Below the pieces are notes generated by a model. It had not been told where the DNA came from. It searched no databases and was given only the letters and a program-made list of their open reading frames with translations. Of a stretch of 64,000 nucleotides of DNA, positions 1 to 8,894 are shown one piece after another. Position 1 is the stretch's first letter. The number at the start of each line of letters is the position of its first letter. The stretch is from Mycobacterium sp. 1274756.6 (GTDB lineage: Bacteria; Actinomycetota; Actinomycetes; Mycobacteriales; Mycobacteriaceae), in contig NZ_LZLJ01000091.1 in the NCBI RefSeq assembly GCF_001668625.1, positions 54,254-118,253 of the forward strand. The letters run 5' to 3'. The position numbers and the translations under genes were made by a program.

Positions 1-251
1 TCGACGCCGAGCAGGCCCAGGAGAAGTTCGGGTTCCTGCTCGACGCGTTCACCTACGGCGCGCCGCCGCACGGCGGGATCGCGTTCGGGTGGGACCGGAT
101 CACCGCGCTGCTGGCCGGGGTGGACTCGATCCGCGAGGTCATCGCGTTCCCGAAGTCCGGGGGTGGTGTCGACCCGCTCACCGACGCGCCGGCCCCGATC
201 ACCGCCCAACAACGCAAGGAATCCGGGATCGACGCCGCCCCGCAGGTCTGA
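1..251 (+). CDS. aspS: Aspartyl-tRNA synthetase, C-terminal end (partial)
   Basis: This is the last 82 codons of a class II aspartyl-tRNA synthetase; the gene enters from the left edge and the first complete codon is at base 3. It charges tRNA-Asp in the cytoplasm. Mycobacteria lack AsnRS, so this enzyme is usually non-discriminating and also charges tRNA-Asn for GatCAB; that is family knowledge and not visible here. The fragment carries class II motif 3, GIAFGWDR (visible residues 25-32), with the ATP-binding arginine at its end. It is followed by a typical mycobacterial aspS tail containing IAFPKSGGG. The stop is TGA at 249-251. A 39-bp GC-rich gap separates it from the convergent next gene. 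Confidence 0.93.
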   Translation, partial: DAEQAQEKFGFLLDAFTYGAPPHGGIAFGWDRITALLAGVDSIREVIAFPKSGGGVDPLTDAPAPITAQQRKESGIDAAPQV

Positions 252-290
252 CCGGCTCGCTCCGCCCGGCCCGGCCGGCGGCCAACGGGC

Positions 291-683
291 TCAGCCCCGC
301 CGGCTCAGATACTCCCGGGCCACCACCCGCGGGACCTGCACCAGCCAGGCGTCGGTGATGACCTCCGCGAGCTCGGCCACCCCGATCGCGGGCAGCCGGA
401 TCAGCACCACCGGGTAGCCGTCGAAATGCGGGGTGGTGAAGAAGACGGCGGGCCGCTCGGCGATCAGCGCCGCCTTGGTCGTCTCGTCGCGCACCCGGGC
501 GGCCAGGATGTCGCCGCCCTCGGGGTCGTCGCCGCCCGCTTCCGGGTAGTGCTGGCGGTCGGAGTAGCGCGGTGGGCGCTCCCACACCACCAGCTTCTTC
601 CCGACCCGCCAGTCGCGCCCGGCATGCCGCTCGGTCAGCGGCAGCGCGTCCACCAGCCGGGCGACATCCCGCCACGTGGCCAC
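291..683 (-). CDS. MmcQ/YjbR-like conserved protein
   Basis: A 130-residue cytoplasmic protein of the MmcQ/YjbR type, a small fold of unknown biochemical role often described as a DNA-binding-like domain. Features seen are an N-terminal ATWRDVARL helix, a central VGKKLVVWERP strand pair, and the closing segment FFTTPHFDGYPVVLIRLP with a helix after it. Mycobacteria carry a homologue of this size next to aspS (Rv2570 in M. tuberculosis, from memory), so the neighbourhood supports the call. The start is a GTG at 683. It converges on aspS. No catalytic residues can be assigned. Confidence 0.75.
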   Translation of the reverse strand: MATWRDVARLVDALPLTERHAGRDWRVGKKLVVWERPPRYSDRQHYPEAGGDDPEGGDILAARVRDETTKAALIAERPAVFFTTPHFDGYPVVLIRLPAIGVAELAEVITDAWLVQVPRVVAREYLSRRG

Positions 684-729
684 CCCCCGATTCTGCCCCG
701 AAACCGCCGATCGGCCGGGCGATTACCGG

Positions 730-1818
730 TTATGCGCCGCTGATCGTGCAGGCCGAGTCGACCAGCGCCGAGGTGAACGCGGCGGCATTGGCCAGGTGCT
801 GGTCCGCCGGGGTGTAGGTCATCATCGCCGCGACGAAGGCCCGCTGGTACTGGGCGATCAGGATCGCGAAGTCCTGCAGGGTCGCGTTGCCGCTGTTGCG
901 GCCGAGCTGCTCGATGTTGTTGGCGTGGGTGCTCATCACCTGTGCCGCAGCCACATTGACCGCCTTCTGCTGGGGATTCCACAGGATCGCGGCGAGGTTG
1001 GGATCCATCTGCTGCCAGTCGGTGGTCTTGGCCATGTAGTCGCGCAACGCGGTGTGCCAGTCGCGGCACACCGGGTTGGCGCCGGCCAGGAACGGCACCG
1101 GGTTGGTCGGGTCGGCCGGGGTGGCGGTCAGCTCCGGCGGGCCCTGGATCGGGGCCAGCGGGCCGCGGGAGGCGGCCGAGCCGTCGTCGATGGCGCGGCA
1201 GATCGCCCCGAGCGCCGACGCGGCGCTGTTGGCGGCCTCGGCCAGGTTGTTGTCCGCCGGGGTGTACTGCGGCACCTTCTCCGCGTAGGCCCGCCCGTAG
1301 GCGATGAACTGTTCGTAGAGTTCGCGCATCACCCGGTGCGGGGTCAGCTTGGCCAGCCCGACCGCCTGCGCGGCGGCGCTGCGCAACACCGCGGCGGCGC
1401 CCATGTGCATCTGCTGCAACTCCGGGGTCCACTCCGCGGCGGGAATCGACCGGTCGCGGTCGTTCCACTTGCCCTCCCCGGCCGAACTGAGGGTGTCGTT
1501 GATCGTCGTCCACGACGTACAGGTGGGGTCGGCGATGATGACACCGACCGGGCCGGTGTCGTCGGCGCTGGCGATCTCGGCGGTGCGGCCCGGCTCGGCC
1601 TCGTCGCGCCCCGGCGTGCCGGCGCCGCCGCCCCCGAAGACCACCAGCGCCATCGCGGCGACCGCGACCACCGCCAGGAACACCACCAGTCCCAGCGCCA
1701 GTTTCAGGCTGTTGTCCCGTTTGGGTGCGTGCCGCTTGTCGTCGGCTTCGTCGTCGAAATCGTCGTCGTCGGCTTCGTCGTCGTCATCGTCTTCGTCGAA
1801 GTCGTAGTCATCGAACAC
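730..1818 (-). CDS. Acidic membrane-anchored protein with a duplicated extracytoplasmic domain
   Basis: A 362-residue protein whose family I cannot name. Residues 2-27 are almost entirely Asp/Glu, followed by a short basic stretch (28-34) and one hydrophobic segment at about 38-61, so it should be a single-pass protein with an acidic cytosolic tail. The outer part holds two copies of one helical domain. Each begins with a Cys just after a Pro and a Trp a few residues on (PTCTSW, PVCRDW). Each ends with a YTPAD segment, an LAxAA helix and a closing Cys (ICRA, SACTI), so each copy probably has one disulfide. The GTG start at 1818 is chosen because a TAGGCT box ends 8 nt upstream. It is divergent from the DUF3097 gene. 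Confidence 0.72.
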   Translation of the reverse strand: MFDDYDFDEDDDDDEADDDDFDDEADDKRHAPKRDNSLKLALGLVVFLAVVAVAAMALVVFGGGGAGTPGRDEAEPGRTAEIASADDTGPVGVIIADPTCTSWTTINDTLSSAGEGKWNDRDRSIPAAEWTPELQQMHMGAAAVLRSAAAQAVGLAKLTPHRVMRELYEQFIAYGRAYAEKVPQYTPADNNLAEAANSAASALGAICRAIDDGSAASRGPLAPIQGPPELTATPADPTNPVPFLAGANPVCRDWHTALRDYMAKTTDWQQMDPNLAAILWNPQQKAVNVAAAQVMSTHANNIEQLGRNSGNATLQDFAILIAQYQRAFVAAMMTYTPADQHLANAAAFTSALVDSACTISGA

Positions 1819-1832
1819 AATCGTGCAGCCTA
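1819..1832 (-). promoter_or_regulatory. -10 box for a leaderless transcript of the acidic membrane protein
   Basis: On the minus strand TAGGCT (1832-1827) is followed by 8 nt and then the GTG at 1818. A transcript from this box would start at or next to the GTG, as in mycobacterial leaderless genes. Confidence 0.55.
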
Positions 1833-1872
1833 GAGCGTGTGTCGCTGCCCGGTGCGCGATTGGCTGCGCCCA

Positions 1873-1886
1873 TAGGGTCGTGTCTC
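1873..1886 (+). promoter_or_regulatory. -10 box for a leaderless transcript of the DUF3097 gene
   Basis: TAGGGT at 1873-1878 is followed by 8 nt and GTG at 1887. No Shine-Dalgarno sequence is present, so the box itself supports this start. It lies 40 bp from the divergent promoter at 1827-1832. Confidence 0.55.
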
Positions 1887-2729
1887 GTGACTGATCGCTA
1901 CGGCCGGGACGTTCTGGCCCGCAACCCGCACACCGCCACCAAACCCCGTTCGGAACCGCGGCCGGTCGAGCTGGGCCTGGTCGTCGAGGACGCGCAGACC
2001 GGCTACGTGGGGGCGGTGGTGCGGATCGAGTACGGCCGGATGGTCCTCGAAGACCGGCACGGACGTACCAAATCGTTTCCGGTCGGGCCCGGCTACCTCA
2101 TCGACGGGCAGCCGGTGATCCTCACCGCGCCGCGCCGGGGTGCGCCGACCCGGCCGGCCCGCACCGCCTCCGGGTCGGTGGCCGTGCCCGGCGCCCGGGC
2201 GAAGGTCGCGCTGGCCAGCCGGATCTACGTGGAGGGCCGCCACGACGCCGAACTCGTCGAGCAGGTCTGGGGCGACGACCTGCGGGTGGAAGGGGTCGTC
2301 GTCGAACCGCTCGGCGGGGTCGACGACCTGGTCGACATCGTCGCCGAGTTCCAGCCCGGACCGCACCGCAGACTCGGGGTGCTCGTCGACCACCTGGTCG
2401 CCGGCTCCAAAGAGCAGCGCCTGGCCGACGCGGTCCGGCGCGGCCCCGGCGGCGCGCACACCCTGGTGGTCGGCCACCCGTTCGTCGACATCTGGCAGGC
2501 GGTCAAACCCGCCCGCCTCGGCATGGCCGCCTGGCCGACCATCCCGCGCGACGTCGAATGGAAGCACGGGGTGTGCGCGGCGCTGGGCTGGCCGCACGCC
2601 ACCCAGGCCGACATCGCCGCCGCCTGGCAGCGCATCCGCGGCCGGGTGCGCGACTGGACCGACCTGGAACCCGACCTGATCGGCCGGGTGGAAGAGCTGA
2701 TCGACTTCGTCACGGCCGTACGCCGGTAG
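1887..2729 (+). CDS. DUF3097 family protein, Toprim-like core
   Basis: A 280-residue actinobacterial DUF3097 protein of unknown function. The N-terminal third (to about 90) holds a small beta domain, with ELGLVVEDAQTGYVGAVV and FPVGPGYLIDG as typical strands. The rest begins with IYVEGRHDAELVEQVW and continues with VVEPLGGVDD and LVDHLVAGSKE. That spacing of EG-HDAE, a central acidic stretch and DHL-GSKE resembles the metal-binding Toprim fold of RNase M5/OLD-type proteins, so a nucleic-acid-processing role is plausible but inferred. I use GTG 1887 (MTDRYGRD) rather than any upstream in-frame start because it matches the family N-terminus and sits 8 nt after a -10 box. Confidence 0.82.
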   Translation: MTDRYGRDVLARNPHTATKPRSEPRPVELGLVVEDAQTGYVGAVVRIEYGRMVLEDRHGRTKSFPVGPGYLIDGQPVILTAPRRGAPTRPARTASGSVAVPGARAKVALASRIYVEGRHDAELVEQVWGDDLRVEGVVVEPLGGVDDLVDIVAEFQPGPHRRLGVLVDHLVAGSKEQRLADAVRRGPGGAHTLVVGHPFVDIWQAVKPARLGMAAWPTIPRDVEWKHGVCAALGWPHATQADIAAAWQRIRGRVRDWTDLEPDLIGRVEELIDFVTAVRR

Positions 2730-2753
2730 ATTGGCCTGACCGAGGAGGAACCT

Positions 2754-3122
2754 GTGACCACGCCCCATCACGACCCGTTCAGCGAACAGTCCGGCGCCGC
2801 GTACCCGCCGCCGTCCGGCTATCCGCCGCCGAACTACCCACCGCAGTACAGCCCGGCCAACTACGGGGCGCCGTTCGGCGTCGACGCCCACGGCGCCGCG
2901 TACTCGGAGAAGAGCAAGATCGCCGCCGGACTGCTGCAGATCTTCCTCGGTTCCTTCGGCGTCGGCCGGTTCTACCTCGGCCACATCGGGATGGGCATCG
3001 CCCAACTGCTCGTCACCACCCTGACCTTCGGGGTCCTCGGCTGGATCTGGGGCGTGGTCGACGGGATCCTGATCCTGACCGGCAGGGTGCACGACGCCCA
3101 GGGCCGCCCGCTGCGCCCCTGA
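2754..3122 (+). CDS. TM2 domain membrane protein
   Basis: A 122-residue membrane protein. Residues 1-48 are a disordered Pro/Tyr-rich cytosolic or surface tail with repeated YPPP/YPP motifs. From about residue 58 it has the TM2 domain: [23 protein letters not shown], a DRF-like turn (here GVGRFYLG) and a second helix ending in [14 protein letters not shown]2 proteins are widespread and of unknown function. GTG 2754 follows a strong GAGGAGGA ribosome site by 4-5 nt. A TAGATT box at 2727-2732 overlaps the stop of the upstream gene and could drive a short leader. Confidence 0.85.
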   Translation: MTTPHHDPFSEQSGAAYPPPSGYPPPNYPPQYSPANYGAPFGVDAHGAAYSEKSKIAAGLLQIFLGSFGVGRFYLGHIGMGIAQLLVTTLTFGVLGWIWGVVDGILILTGRVHDAQGRPLRP

Positions 3123-3153
3123 CCCGTCCCCGCCGCGTGGTAAGCCTGAGACC

Positions 3154-4485
3154 GTGACCGACGGCCTGTTCGACGAGCCCGGCCCCGAACAGCCGAGCGG
3201 CCCGCCGACGCCGGCCGCCGGCGCGCCGCTGGCGGTGCGGATGCGCCCGGCCACCCTCGACGAGGTGGTCGGCCAGGACCATCTGCTGGGGCCGGGGTCG
3301 CCGCTGCGGCGGCTGGTCGACGGCTCCGGGGCGGCCTCGGTCATCCTCTACGGGCCGCCCGGCACCGGCAAGACCACCCTGGCGTCGCTGATCTCCGGGG
3401 CCACCGGGCGCCGCTTCGAGGCGCTGTCCGCGCTGTCGGCGGGGGTCAAGGACGTCCGCGCGGTCATCGACACCGCCCGGCGCGCGGCCATCCACGGCGA
3501 ACAGACCGTGCTGTTCATCGACGAGGTGCACCGCTTCTCCAAAACCCAGCAGGACGCGCTGCTCTCGGCGGTGGAGAACCGGGTGGTGCTGCTGGTGGCC
3601 GCCACCACCGAGAACCCGTCCTTCGCGGTGGTCGCGCCGCTGCTGTCGCGCTCGCTGATCCTGCAGCTGCGCCCGCTGGGCGCCGACGACGTCCGCGCCG
3701 TGCTGCGCCGCGCCATCGACGACCCGCGCGGGCTGGACGGGCGGATCCCGGTCACCGACGACGCCCTGGAGCTGCTGGTCCGCCTCGCCGCCGGCGACGC
3801 GCGCCGCGCCCTGACCGCACTCGAGGTGGCCGCCGAGACGGGGGAGCGGGTCGACCTGACCGCCGTCGAGCAGGCCCTCGACGAGGCCGCGATCCGCTAC
3901 GACCGGGACGGGGACCAGCACTACGACGTCATCAGCGCGTTCATCAAATCGGTGCGCGGCTCCGACGTCGACGCCGCCCTGCACTACCTGGCCCGGATGC
4001 TGGTCGCCGGGGAGGATCCCCGCTTCATCGCCCGGCGGCTGATGATCCTGGCCAGCGAGGACATCGGCATGGCCGACCCCACCGCGCTGCCGCTCGCGGT
4101 CGCCGCCGCCCAGACCGTGCAGCTGATCGGCATGCCCGAAGCCCAGCTCACCCTCGCCCACGCCACCGTCCACCTGGCCACCGCCGCCAAATCCAACGCC
4201 GTCACCGTCGCCCTGGGCGCCGCCATGGCCGACATCAAGGCCGGCAAAGCCGGGATGGTGCCGGCACACCTGCGGGACGGCCACTACTCGGGCGCCGCCG
4301 GGCTGGGCAACGCGCAGGGCTACCGCTACGCCCACGACGACCCCGACGGCGTGGTCGCCCAGCAATACCCGCCCGACGAACTGGTCGACACCGACTACTA
4401 CCGGCCCACCGGCCGCGGCGCCGAACGCGACATCGGCGCCCGGGTGGGCCGGCTGCGGGCCATCATCCGCCGCCGGCGCGGTTAA
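3154..4485 (+). CDS. rarA: Replication-associated recombination protein A, AAA+ ATPase
   Basis: A 443-residue cytoplasmic AAA+ ATPase of the RarA/MgsA/WRNIP1 family, which acts at stalled replication forks and binds clamp-loader or SSB partners. Visible motifs are Walker A GPPGTGKT at 67-74, Walker [10 protein letters not shown] near 122-130, sensor 1 ATTENPSF, and sensor 2 in the DARRAL helix. The C-terminal RarA tetramerisation half carries [15 protein letters not shown] and [13 protein letters not shown]. Length and order match mycobacterial Rv2559c. The N-terminal 28 residues are Pro-rich. Its stop overlaps the stop of the convergent gene in a GTTAAC palindrome. Confidence 0.95.
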   Translation: MTDGLFDEPGPEQPSGPPTPAAGAPLAVRMRPATLDEVVGQDHLLGPGSPLRRLVDGSGAASVILYGPPGTGKTTLASLISGATGRRFEALSALSAGVKDVRAVIDTARRAAIHGEQTVLFIDEVHRFSKTQQDALLSAVENRVVLLVAATTENPSFAVVAPLLSRSLILQLRPLGADDVRAVLRRAIDDPRGLDGRIPVTDDALELLVRLAAGDARRALTALEVAAETGERVDLTAVEQALDEAAIRYDRDGDQHYDVISAFIKSVRGSDVDAALHYLARMLVAGEDPRFIARRLMILASEDIGMADPTALPLAVAAAQTVQLIGMPEAQLTLAHATVHLATAAKSNAVTVALGAAMADIKAGKAGMVPAHLRDGHYSGAAGLGNAQGYRYAHDDPDGVVAQQYPPDELVDTDYYRPTGRGAERDIGARVGRLRAIIRRRRG

Positions 4486-5105
4486 CCGACCAGCTCCGGC
4501 ACCCGCAGATGCGCCACCGCGAGCTCGAACTCACCGACATCGACCTGGGTCGCGCCCAGCATCCGCAGCAGATCGGCGCGCAACGTCGACGCCTCATCAC
4601 GGGTGCGGTCGAGGGCATCGCGGTCCTCGAACGACGAACACGACACCGCCAGCCCCGACCGCCGATCCACCAGCAGGCTCGCGCTGCAGAACCCGTCGAG
4701 CCCGTCCATCGCGGGCAGCGCCGCCGCCCGGTAGTTGCCCACCCAGCGGTCCAACTGGTCGGGGTCGGCTTTGGCCCAGGTGCAGCGCGCGACCGCCCCG
4801 CCGCGGGTCAACCGCCCCCGGTGCAGCACCTTGATCTCCCATTCGGCGACCCGTGCGGGACCGCCGAACACCTCGGCGGCGCTGTCCCGGATCGGCGCCA
4901 CCCACTTGGCGCTGGCGTGCATCAGCTCACGGTCCAGCCAGGAACTGGTGACGATGCACCGCCCGGAGCGCCGATCGGCCAACACCGACAACCCGACGTA
5001 ACCGTCGATGCCCTGCATGAGCGGCATCAGCCGGTCGCGGACATGGGCGATGCCGTCATCGATCAACGCGGGATGAGCGAAAACAGTGGTCGAGCGCGCA
5101 AACAT
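4482..5105 (-). CDS. Duplicated ferredoxin-fold (ABM-like) conserved protein
   Basis: A 207-residue cytoplasmic protein made of two similar halves. Half one (about 1-100) has [20 protein letters not shown]; half two (about 105-207) has [20 protein letters not shown]. In each, a strand with DRRSG precedes a strand and an acidic helix, the pattern of antibiotic-biosynthesis-monooxygenase-like ferredoxin folds. M. tuberculosis has a related pair at the same place (Rv2557/Rv2558, from memory), associated with starvation. I see no catalytic residues and do not assign an activity. ATG 5105 is preferred because AAGGAAG lies 8-9 nt upstream. The gene lies between rarA and the YjbQ gene, transcribed away from the latter. 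Confidence 0.8.
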   Translation of the reverse strand: MFARSTTVFAHPALIDDGIAHVRDRLMPLMQGIDGYVGLSVLADRRSGRCIVTSSWLDRELMHASAKWVAPIRDSAAEVFGGPARVAEWEIKVLHRGRLTRGGAVARCTWAKADPDQLDRWVGNYRAAALPAMDGLDGFCSASLLVDRRSGLAVSCSSFEDRDALDRTRDEASTLRADLLRMLGATQVDVGEFELAVAHLRVPELVG

Positions 5106-5198
5106 GGCCCACTTCCTTGCCAGGTCGAGGCGACGCTCCGGCGGCGCCGCCGGTCTGCCTCCACCTTCCTCCGCCCGGACCGCGGATTCAACCGTCGA

Positions 5199-5210
5199 TA
5201 GGCTGGAGCG
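5199..5210 (+). promoter_or_regulatory. -10 box for a leaderless transcript of the YjbQ gene
   Basis: TAGGCT at 5199-5204 lies 6 nt before ATG 5211. Confidence 0.55.
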
Positions 5211-5612
5211 ATGAACACCGACGTGCTGGAAGTCGACACCGCCGACCGGCGCATCGTGGATCTCAGTGACGCCGTGCGCGCCTTCTGCGCCGGGCACACC
5301 GACGGGCTGTGCAATGTGTTCGTGCCGCACGCCACCGCCGGGGTGGCCATCATCGAGACCGGGTCCGGCTCGGACGCCGACCTCGTCGACGCCCTCGAGC
5401 GGCTGCTGCCGCGCGACGACCGCTACCGCCACGCCCACGGCTCGCCCGGCCACGGCGCCGACCATCTGCTGCCCGCGCTGGTCGCCCCGTCGGTGACCGT
5501 GCCGGTGCGCGGCGGGGAGCCGCTGCTGGGGATCTGGCAGAGCGTCGTGCTGGTCGACCTCAACCGCGACAACCCGCGCCGCTCGGTGCGATTGAGCTTC
5601 CTGGGCGGCTGA
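5211..5612 (+). CDS. YjbQ/UPF0047 family protein
   Basis: A 133-residue soluble protein of the YjbQ (UPF0047) family, a small beta-fold with a conserved metal or phosphate-binding cleft. Family members have been reported with weak thiamin-phosphate-synthase activity, but the physiological role is not settled. Signature motifs are present and in order: VPHATAGVAIIE (about 39-50), HGSPGHGADHLLPAL (about 76-90) and LLGIWQSVVLVD (about 104-115). The length is typical. It is conserved beside alaS in mycobacteria (Rv2556c). The first ATG is used and has no ribosome site, which fits the leaderless promoter in front of it. Confidence 0.88.
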   Translation: MNTDVLEVDTADRRIVDLSDAVRAFCAGHTDGLCNVFVPHATAGVAIIETGSGSDADLVDALERLLPRDDRYRHAHGSPGHGADHLLPALVAPSVTVPVRGGEPLLGIWQSVVLVDLNRDNPRRSVRLSFLGG

Positions 5613-5699
5613 CCGCCGGCCCGGCTCGTCGGTGGGGGACCGCCGCACGGGCCGGTACTGTGGTGCGGTCGAACCCACGCATACAAGGACGGCGGAAAC

Positions 5700-8387
5700 G
5701 TGCAGACACACGAGATCAGGAAGCGGTTCCTCGATCACTTCGTGAAGGCCGGCCACACCGAGGTGCCCAGCGCCTCGGTGATCCTCGACGACCCCAACCT
5801 GCTGTTCGTCAACGCCGGCATGGTGCAGTTCGTGCCCTACTTCCTGGGCCAGCGCACCCCGCCGTACGCCACCGCCACCAGCATCCAGAAATGCATCCGC
5901 ACCCCCGACATCGACGAGGTCGGGATCACCACCCGGCACAACACCTTCTTCCAGATGGCCGGGAACTTCTCGTTCGGCGACTACTTCAAACGCCGCGCCA
6001 TCGAATTGGCCTGGACGCTGCTGACCGGCAGCCTCGACGACGGCGGCTACGGCCTGGACCCGCAGCGCCTGTGGGTCACCGTCTACCTCGACGACGACGA
6101 GGCGATCGCGCTGTGGCAGGAGGTCGCCGGGCTGCCCGCCGAGCGCATCCAGCGGCGCGGCATGGCCGACAACTACTGGTCGATGGGCATCCCCGGGCCG
6201 TGCGGACCGTCCTCGGAGATCTACTACGACCGCGGCCCCGACTTCGGCGCCGAGGGCGGCCCGGTGGTCGACGAGGACCGCTACATGGAGATCTGGAACC
6301 TCGTCTTCATGCAGAACGAGCGCGGCGAGGGCACCGGCAAGGAGGCCTACCCGATCCTCGGGCCGCTGCCGCGGAAGAACATCGACACCGGGATGGGGGT
6401 CGAGCGGGTCGCGCTGGTGCTGCAGGGGGTGCACAACGTCTACGAGACCGACCTGCTGCGCCCGGTGCTGGACACCGTGGCCGCGTCGGCCGCCCGGCCC
6501 TACGACGTCGGCAACCACGCCGACGACGTCCGCTACCGCATCATCGCCGACCACTGCCGCACCGCGGCGATCCTGATCGGCGACGGGGTCAGCCCCGGCA
6601 ACGACGGCCGCGGCTACGTGCTGCGCCGGCTGCTGCGCCGGGTGATCCGCTCGGCGAAACTGCTGGGCATCGAGCTCCCGATCGTCGGGGACCTGATGGC
6701 CACCGTCCGCGACGCGATGGGCCCGTCCTACCCGGAACTGGTCACCGACTTCGACCGGATCGCGCGGATCGCGGTGGCCGAGGAGACCGCGTTCAACCGC
6801 ACCCTGGCCGCCGGCTCGAAGCTGTTCGACGAGGCGGCGCAGGCCACCCGGGCGGCGGGCACCACCGTACTGTCCGGCGCCGACGCCTTCGCCCTGCACG
6901 ACACCTACGGCTTCCCGATCGAACTCACCCTGGAGATGGCCGCCGAGGCGGGCCTGGAGGTCGACGAGACCCGGTTCCGGTCGCTGATGGCCGAACAGCG
7001 GGACCGGGCCAAAGCCGACGCCGCCGCCCGCAAACACGCCCACGCCGACCTGAGCGCCTACCGCGAGCTGATCGACGCCGGGCCCACCGAGTTCACCGGG
7101 TTCGACGAATTGAGCTCGCAGGCCCGGATTCTGGGCGTCTTCGTCGACGGTGTCCGGGTCCCGGTGGTCGCCCACGACACCACCGTCGACGCCGGGCGGG
7201 TGGAACTGGTGCTGGACCGCACCCCGCTTTACGCCGAATCCGGCGGCCAGATCGCCGACGTCGGCACCATCACCGGCAGCGGCGGCACCGCCCGCGCCGC
7301 GGTCACCGACGTGCAGAAGATCGCGCACACCCTGTTCACCCACCGCGTCACCGTGGAGTCCGGCGAATTCGTGGAGGGCGACACCGTGACCGCGGCGGTG
7401 GACCCGGGCTGGCGCAAGGGCGCCACCCAGGGACACTCCGGCACCCACCTGGTGCACGCCGCGCTGCGCGAGGTGCTGGGCCCGGGCGCCGTGCAGGCCG
7501 GCTCGCTGAACCGGCCCGGCTACCTGCGGTTCGACTTCAACTGGCAGGGCCCGCTCAGCGAGGACCAGCGGCGCCGGGTCGAGGAGGTCACCAACGAGGC
7601 GGTGCAGGCCGACTTCGCGGTGCACACCTTCGACGAGGACCTGGAGAAGGCCAAGGCGATGGGCGCGATGGCGATGTTCGGGGAGCGCTACCCCGAGCGG
7701 GTCCGGGTGGTCGAGATCGGCGGCCCGTTCTCGCTGGAGCTGTGCGGCGGCACCCACGTGCGCAACTCCGCCCAGATCGGCCCGGTCACCCTGCTGGGGG
7801 AGTCCTCGGTCGGCTCCGGGGTGCGGCGGGTGGAGGCCTACGTCGGGCTGGAGTCCTTCCGGCACCTCGCCAAGGAGCGCGCCCTGATGGCCGGGCTGGC
7901 CGCCACCCTCAAGGTGCCGTCGGAGGATGTGCCCGCCCGGGTCGCCACCCTGGTCGACCGGCTCAAGGCCGCGGAGAAGGAACTGGAGCGGGCCCGGCTC
8001 GCCGGGGCGCGCGCGGCGGCCGCCGATGCGGCCGCCAGCGCCGAGCGGATCGGTAAGGTGCGTCTCGTGGCGCACCGGCTGGCTGACCAGATGAGCGGCG
8101 CCGACCTGCGCTCGCTGGTCGGTGACATCCGCGGCAAGCTGGGCGCCGACCCGGCGGTGGTCGCCCTGATCGCCGAGGCCGGCGACGGCGCGGTGCCCTA
8201 CGTGGTCGCGGTGAACGACGCCGCCCGCGATCTCGGGCTGCGCGCCGCCGAGCTGATCAAGCCGCTGTCGGCGGCGGTGGCCGGCCGCGGCGGCGGCAAA
8301 GACGACCAGGCGCAGGGCTCCGGCAAGGACCCGTCCGGCATCGCGGCCGCGCTGGCCGCGGTGCGCGACGAGATCGCCCGGAGCTGA
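5700..8387 (+). CDS. alaS: Alanyl-tRNA synthetase
   Basis: An 895-residue class II alanyl-tRNA synthetase, full length for the family, which charges tRNA-Ala in the cytosol and edits Ser/Gly mischarging. Order seen: the N-terminal catalytic domain beginning [15 protein letters not shown] with [19 protein letters not shown] and GPCGPSSE; a helical tRNA-recognition domain; the editing domain with zinc ligands HSGTH (about 577-581) and CGGTH (about 681-685); and a C-terminal coiled coil plus DHHA1-type domain ending GSGKDPSGI. The GTG start gives MQTHEIRKR, identical to the known mycobacterial N-terminus. A TACTGT box at 5656-5661 may be its promoter. It leads the alaS-ruvX-mltG-aroE cluster. 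Confidence 0.98.
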   Translation: MQTHEIRKRFLDHFVKAGHTEVPSASVILDDPNLLFVNAGMVQFVPYFLGQRTPPYATATSIQKCIRTPDIDEVGITTRHNTFFQMAGNFSFGDYFKRRAIELAWTLLTGSLDDGGYGLDPQRLWVTVYLDDDEAIALWQEVAGLPAERIQRRGMADNYWSMGIPGPCGPSSEIYYDRGPDFGAEGGPVVDEDRYMEIWNLVFMQNERGEGTGKEAYPILGPLPRKNIDTGMGVERVALVLQGVHNVYETDLLRPVLDTVAASAARPYDVGNHADDVRYRIIADHCRTAAILIGDGVSPGNDGRGYVLRRLLRRVIRSAKLLGIELPIVGDLMATVRDAMGPSYPELVTDFDRIARIAVAEETAFNRTLAAGSKLFDEAAQATRAAGTTVLSGADAFALHDTYGFPIELTLEMAAEAGLEVDETRFRSLMAEQRDRAKADAAARKHAHADLSAYRELIDAGPTEFTGFDELSSQARILGVFVDGVRVPVVAHDTTVDAGRVELVLDRTPLYAESGGQIADVGTITGSGGTARAAVTDVQKIAHTLFTHRVTVESGEFVEGDTVTAAVDPGWRKGATQGHSGTHLVHAALREVLGPGAVQAGSLNRPGYLRFDFNWQGPLSEDQRRRVEEVTNEAVQADFAVHTFDEDLEKAKAMGAMAMFGERYPERVRVVEIGGPFSLELCGGTHVRNSAQIGPVTLLGESSVGSGVRRVEAYVGLESFRHLAKERALMAGLAATLKVPSEDVPARVATLVDRLKAAEKELERARLAGARAAAADAAASAERIGKVRLVAHRLADQMSGADLRSLVGDIRGKLGADPAVVALIAEAGDGAVPYVVAVNDAARDLGLRAAELIKPLSAAVAGRGGGKDDQAQGSGKDPSGIAAALAAVRDEIARS

Positions 8388-8390
8388 CCG

Positions 8391-8894
8391 ATGGCCACAG
8401 CAGAACATCGCCTCCCCGACCGGCCCGGTGCTGACGATCCCGGCCGCGGGCGGCGCCTGGGCGTCGACGTCGGTACGGTGCGGATCGGGGTGGCCGTCAG
8501 CGACCCGGACGCCATCCTGGCCACCCCGGTGGAGACGGTGCGCCGCGACCGCTCCGACGGGCACCTGCGGCGCCTCGCCGCGCTGGCCGCCGACCACGGC
8601 GTGGTCGAGGTGATCGTGGGGCTGCCGCGCACCCTCGCCGACCGCACCGGACCGTCGGCGCGCGACGCCATCGCGGTGGCCGACGCGCTCGCCGACCGGG
8701 TGGCGGTGCCGGTCCGGCTGGCCGACGAACGACTGACCACGGTCGGGGCGCAACGGTCCCTGCGGCAGGCCGGGATGCGGGCCAAACGGCAGCGCGCGGT
8801 GATCGACCAGGCCGCCGCGGTGGCGATTCTGCAGAACTGGCTCGACGAACGCCGCGTCGTGCAGGGCCGGCCCGGAGGTGTCGAGGGTGCCTGA
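8391..8894 (+). CDS. ruvX: Putative pre-16S rRNA nuclease / Holliday junction resolvase-like YqgF
   Basis: A 167-residue RNase H-fold protein of the YqgF/RuvX family, which matures the 5' end of 16S rRNA and may also act on branched DNA. The first active-site strand [16 protein letters not shown] is at about 24-39, followed by the [15 protein letters not shown] segment and [12 protein letters not shown] with the second acidic pair. It starts 3 nt after the alaS stop and overlaps mltG, so it is co-transcribed. The N-terminal 20 residues are a non-conserved extension, as in other mycobacteria. Confidence 0.93.
   Translation: MATAEHRLPDRPGADDPGRGRRLGVDVGTVRIGVAVSDPDAILATPVETVRRDRSDGHLRRLAALAADHGVVEVIVGLPRTLADRTGPSARDAIAVADALADRVAVPVRLADERLTTVGAQRSLRQAGMRAKRQRAVIDQAAAVAILQNWLDERRVVQGRPGGVEGA

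Noticed and set aside
252..290. Terminator hairpin between aspS and the MmcQ-like gene
   Set aside because: The sequence is CCGG-rich and can pair in several weak ways, but no single stable stem with a clear loop or U-run stands out.
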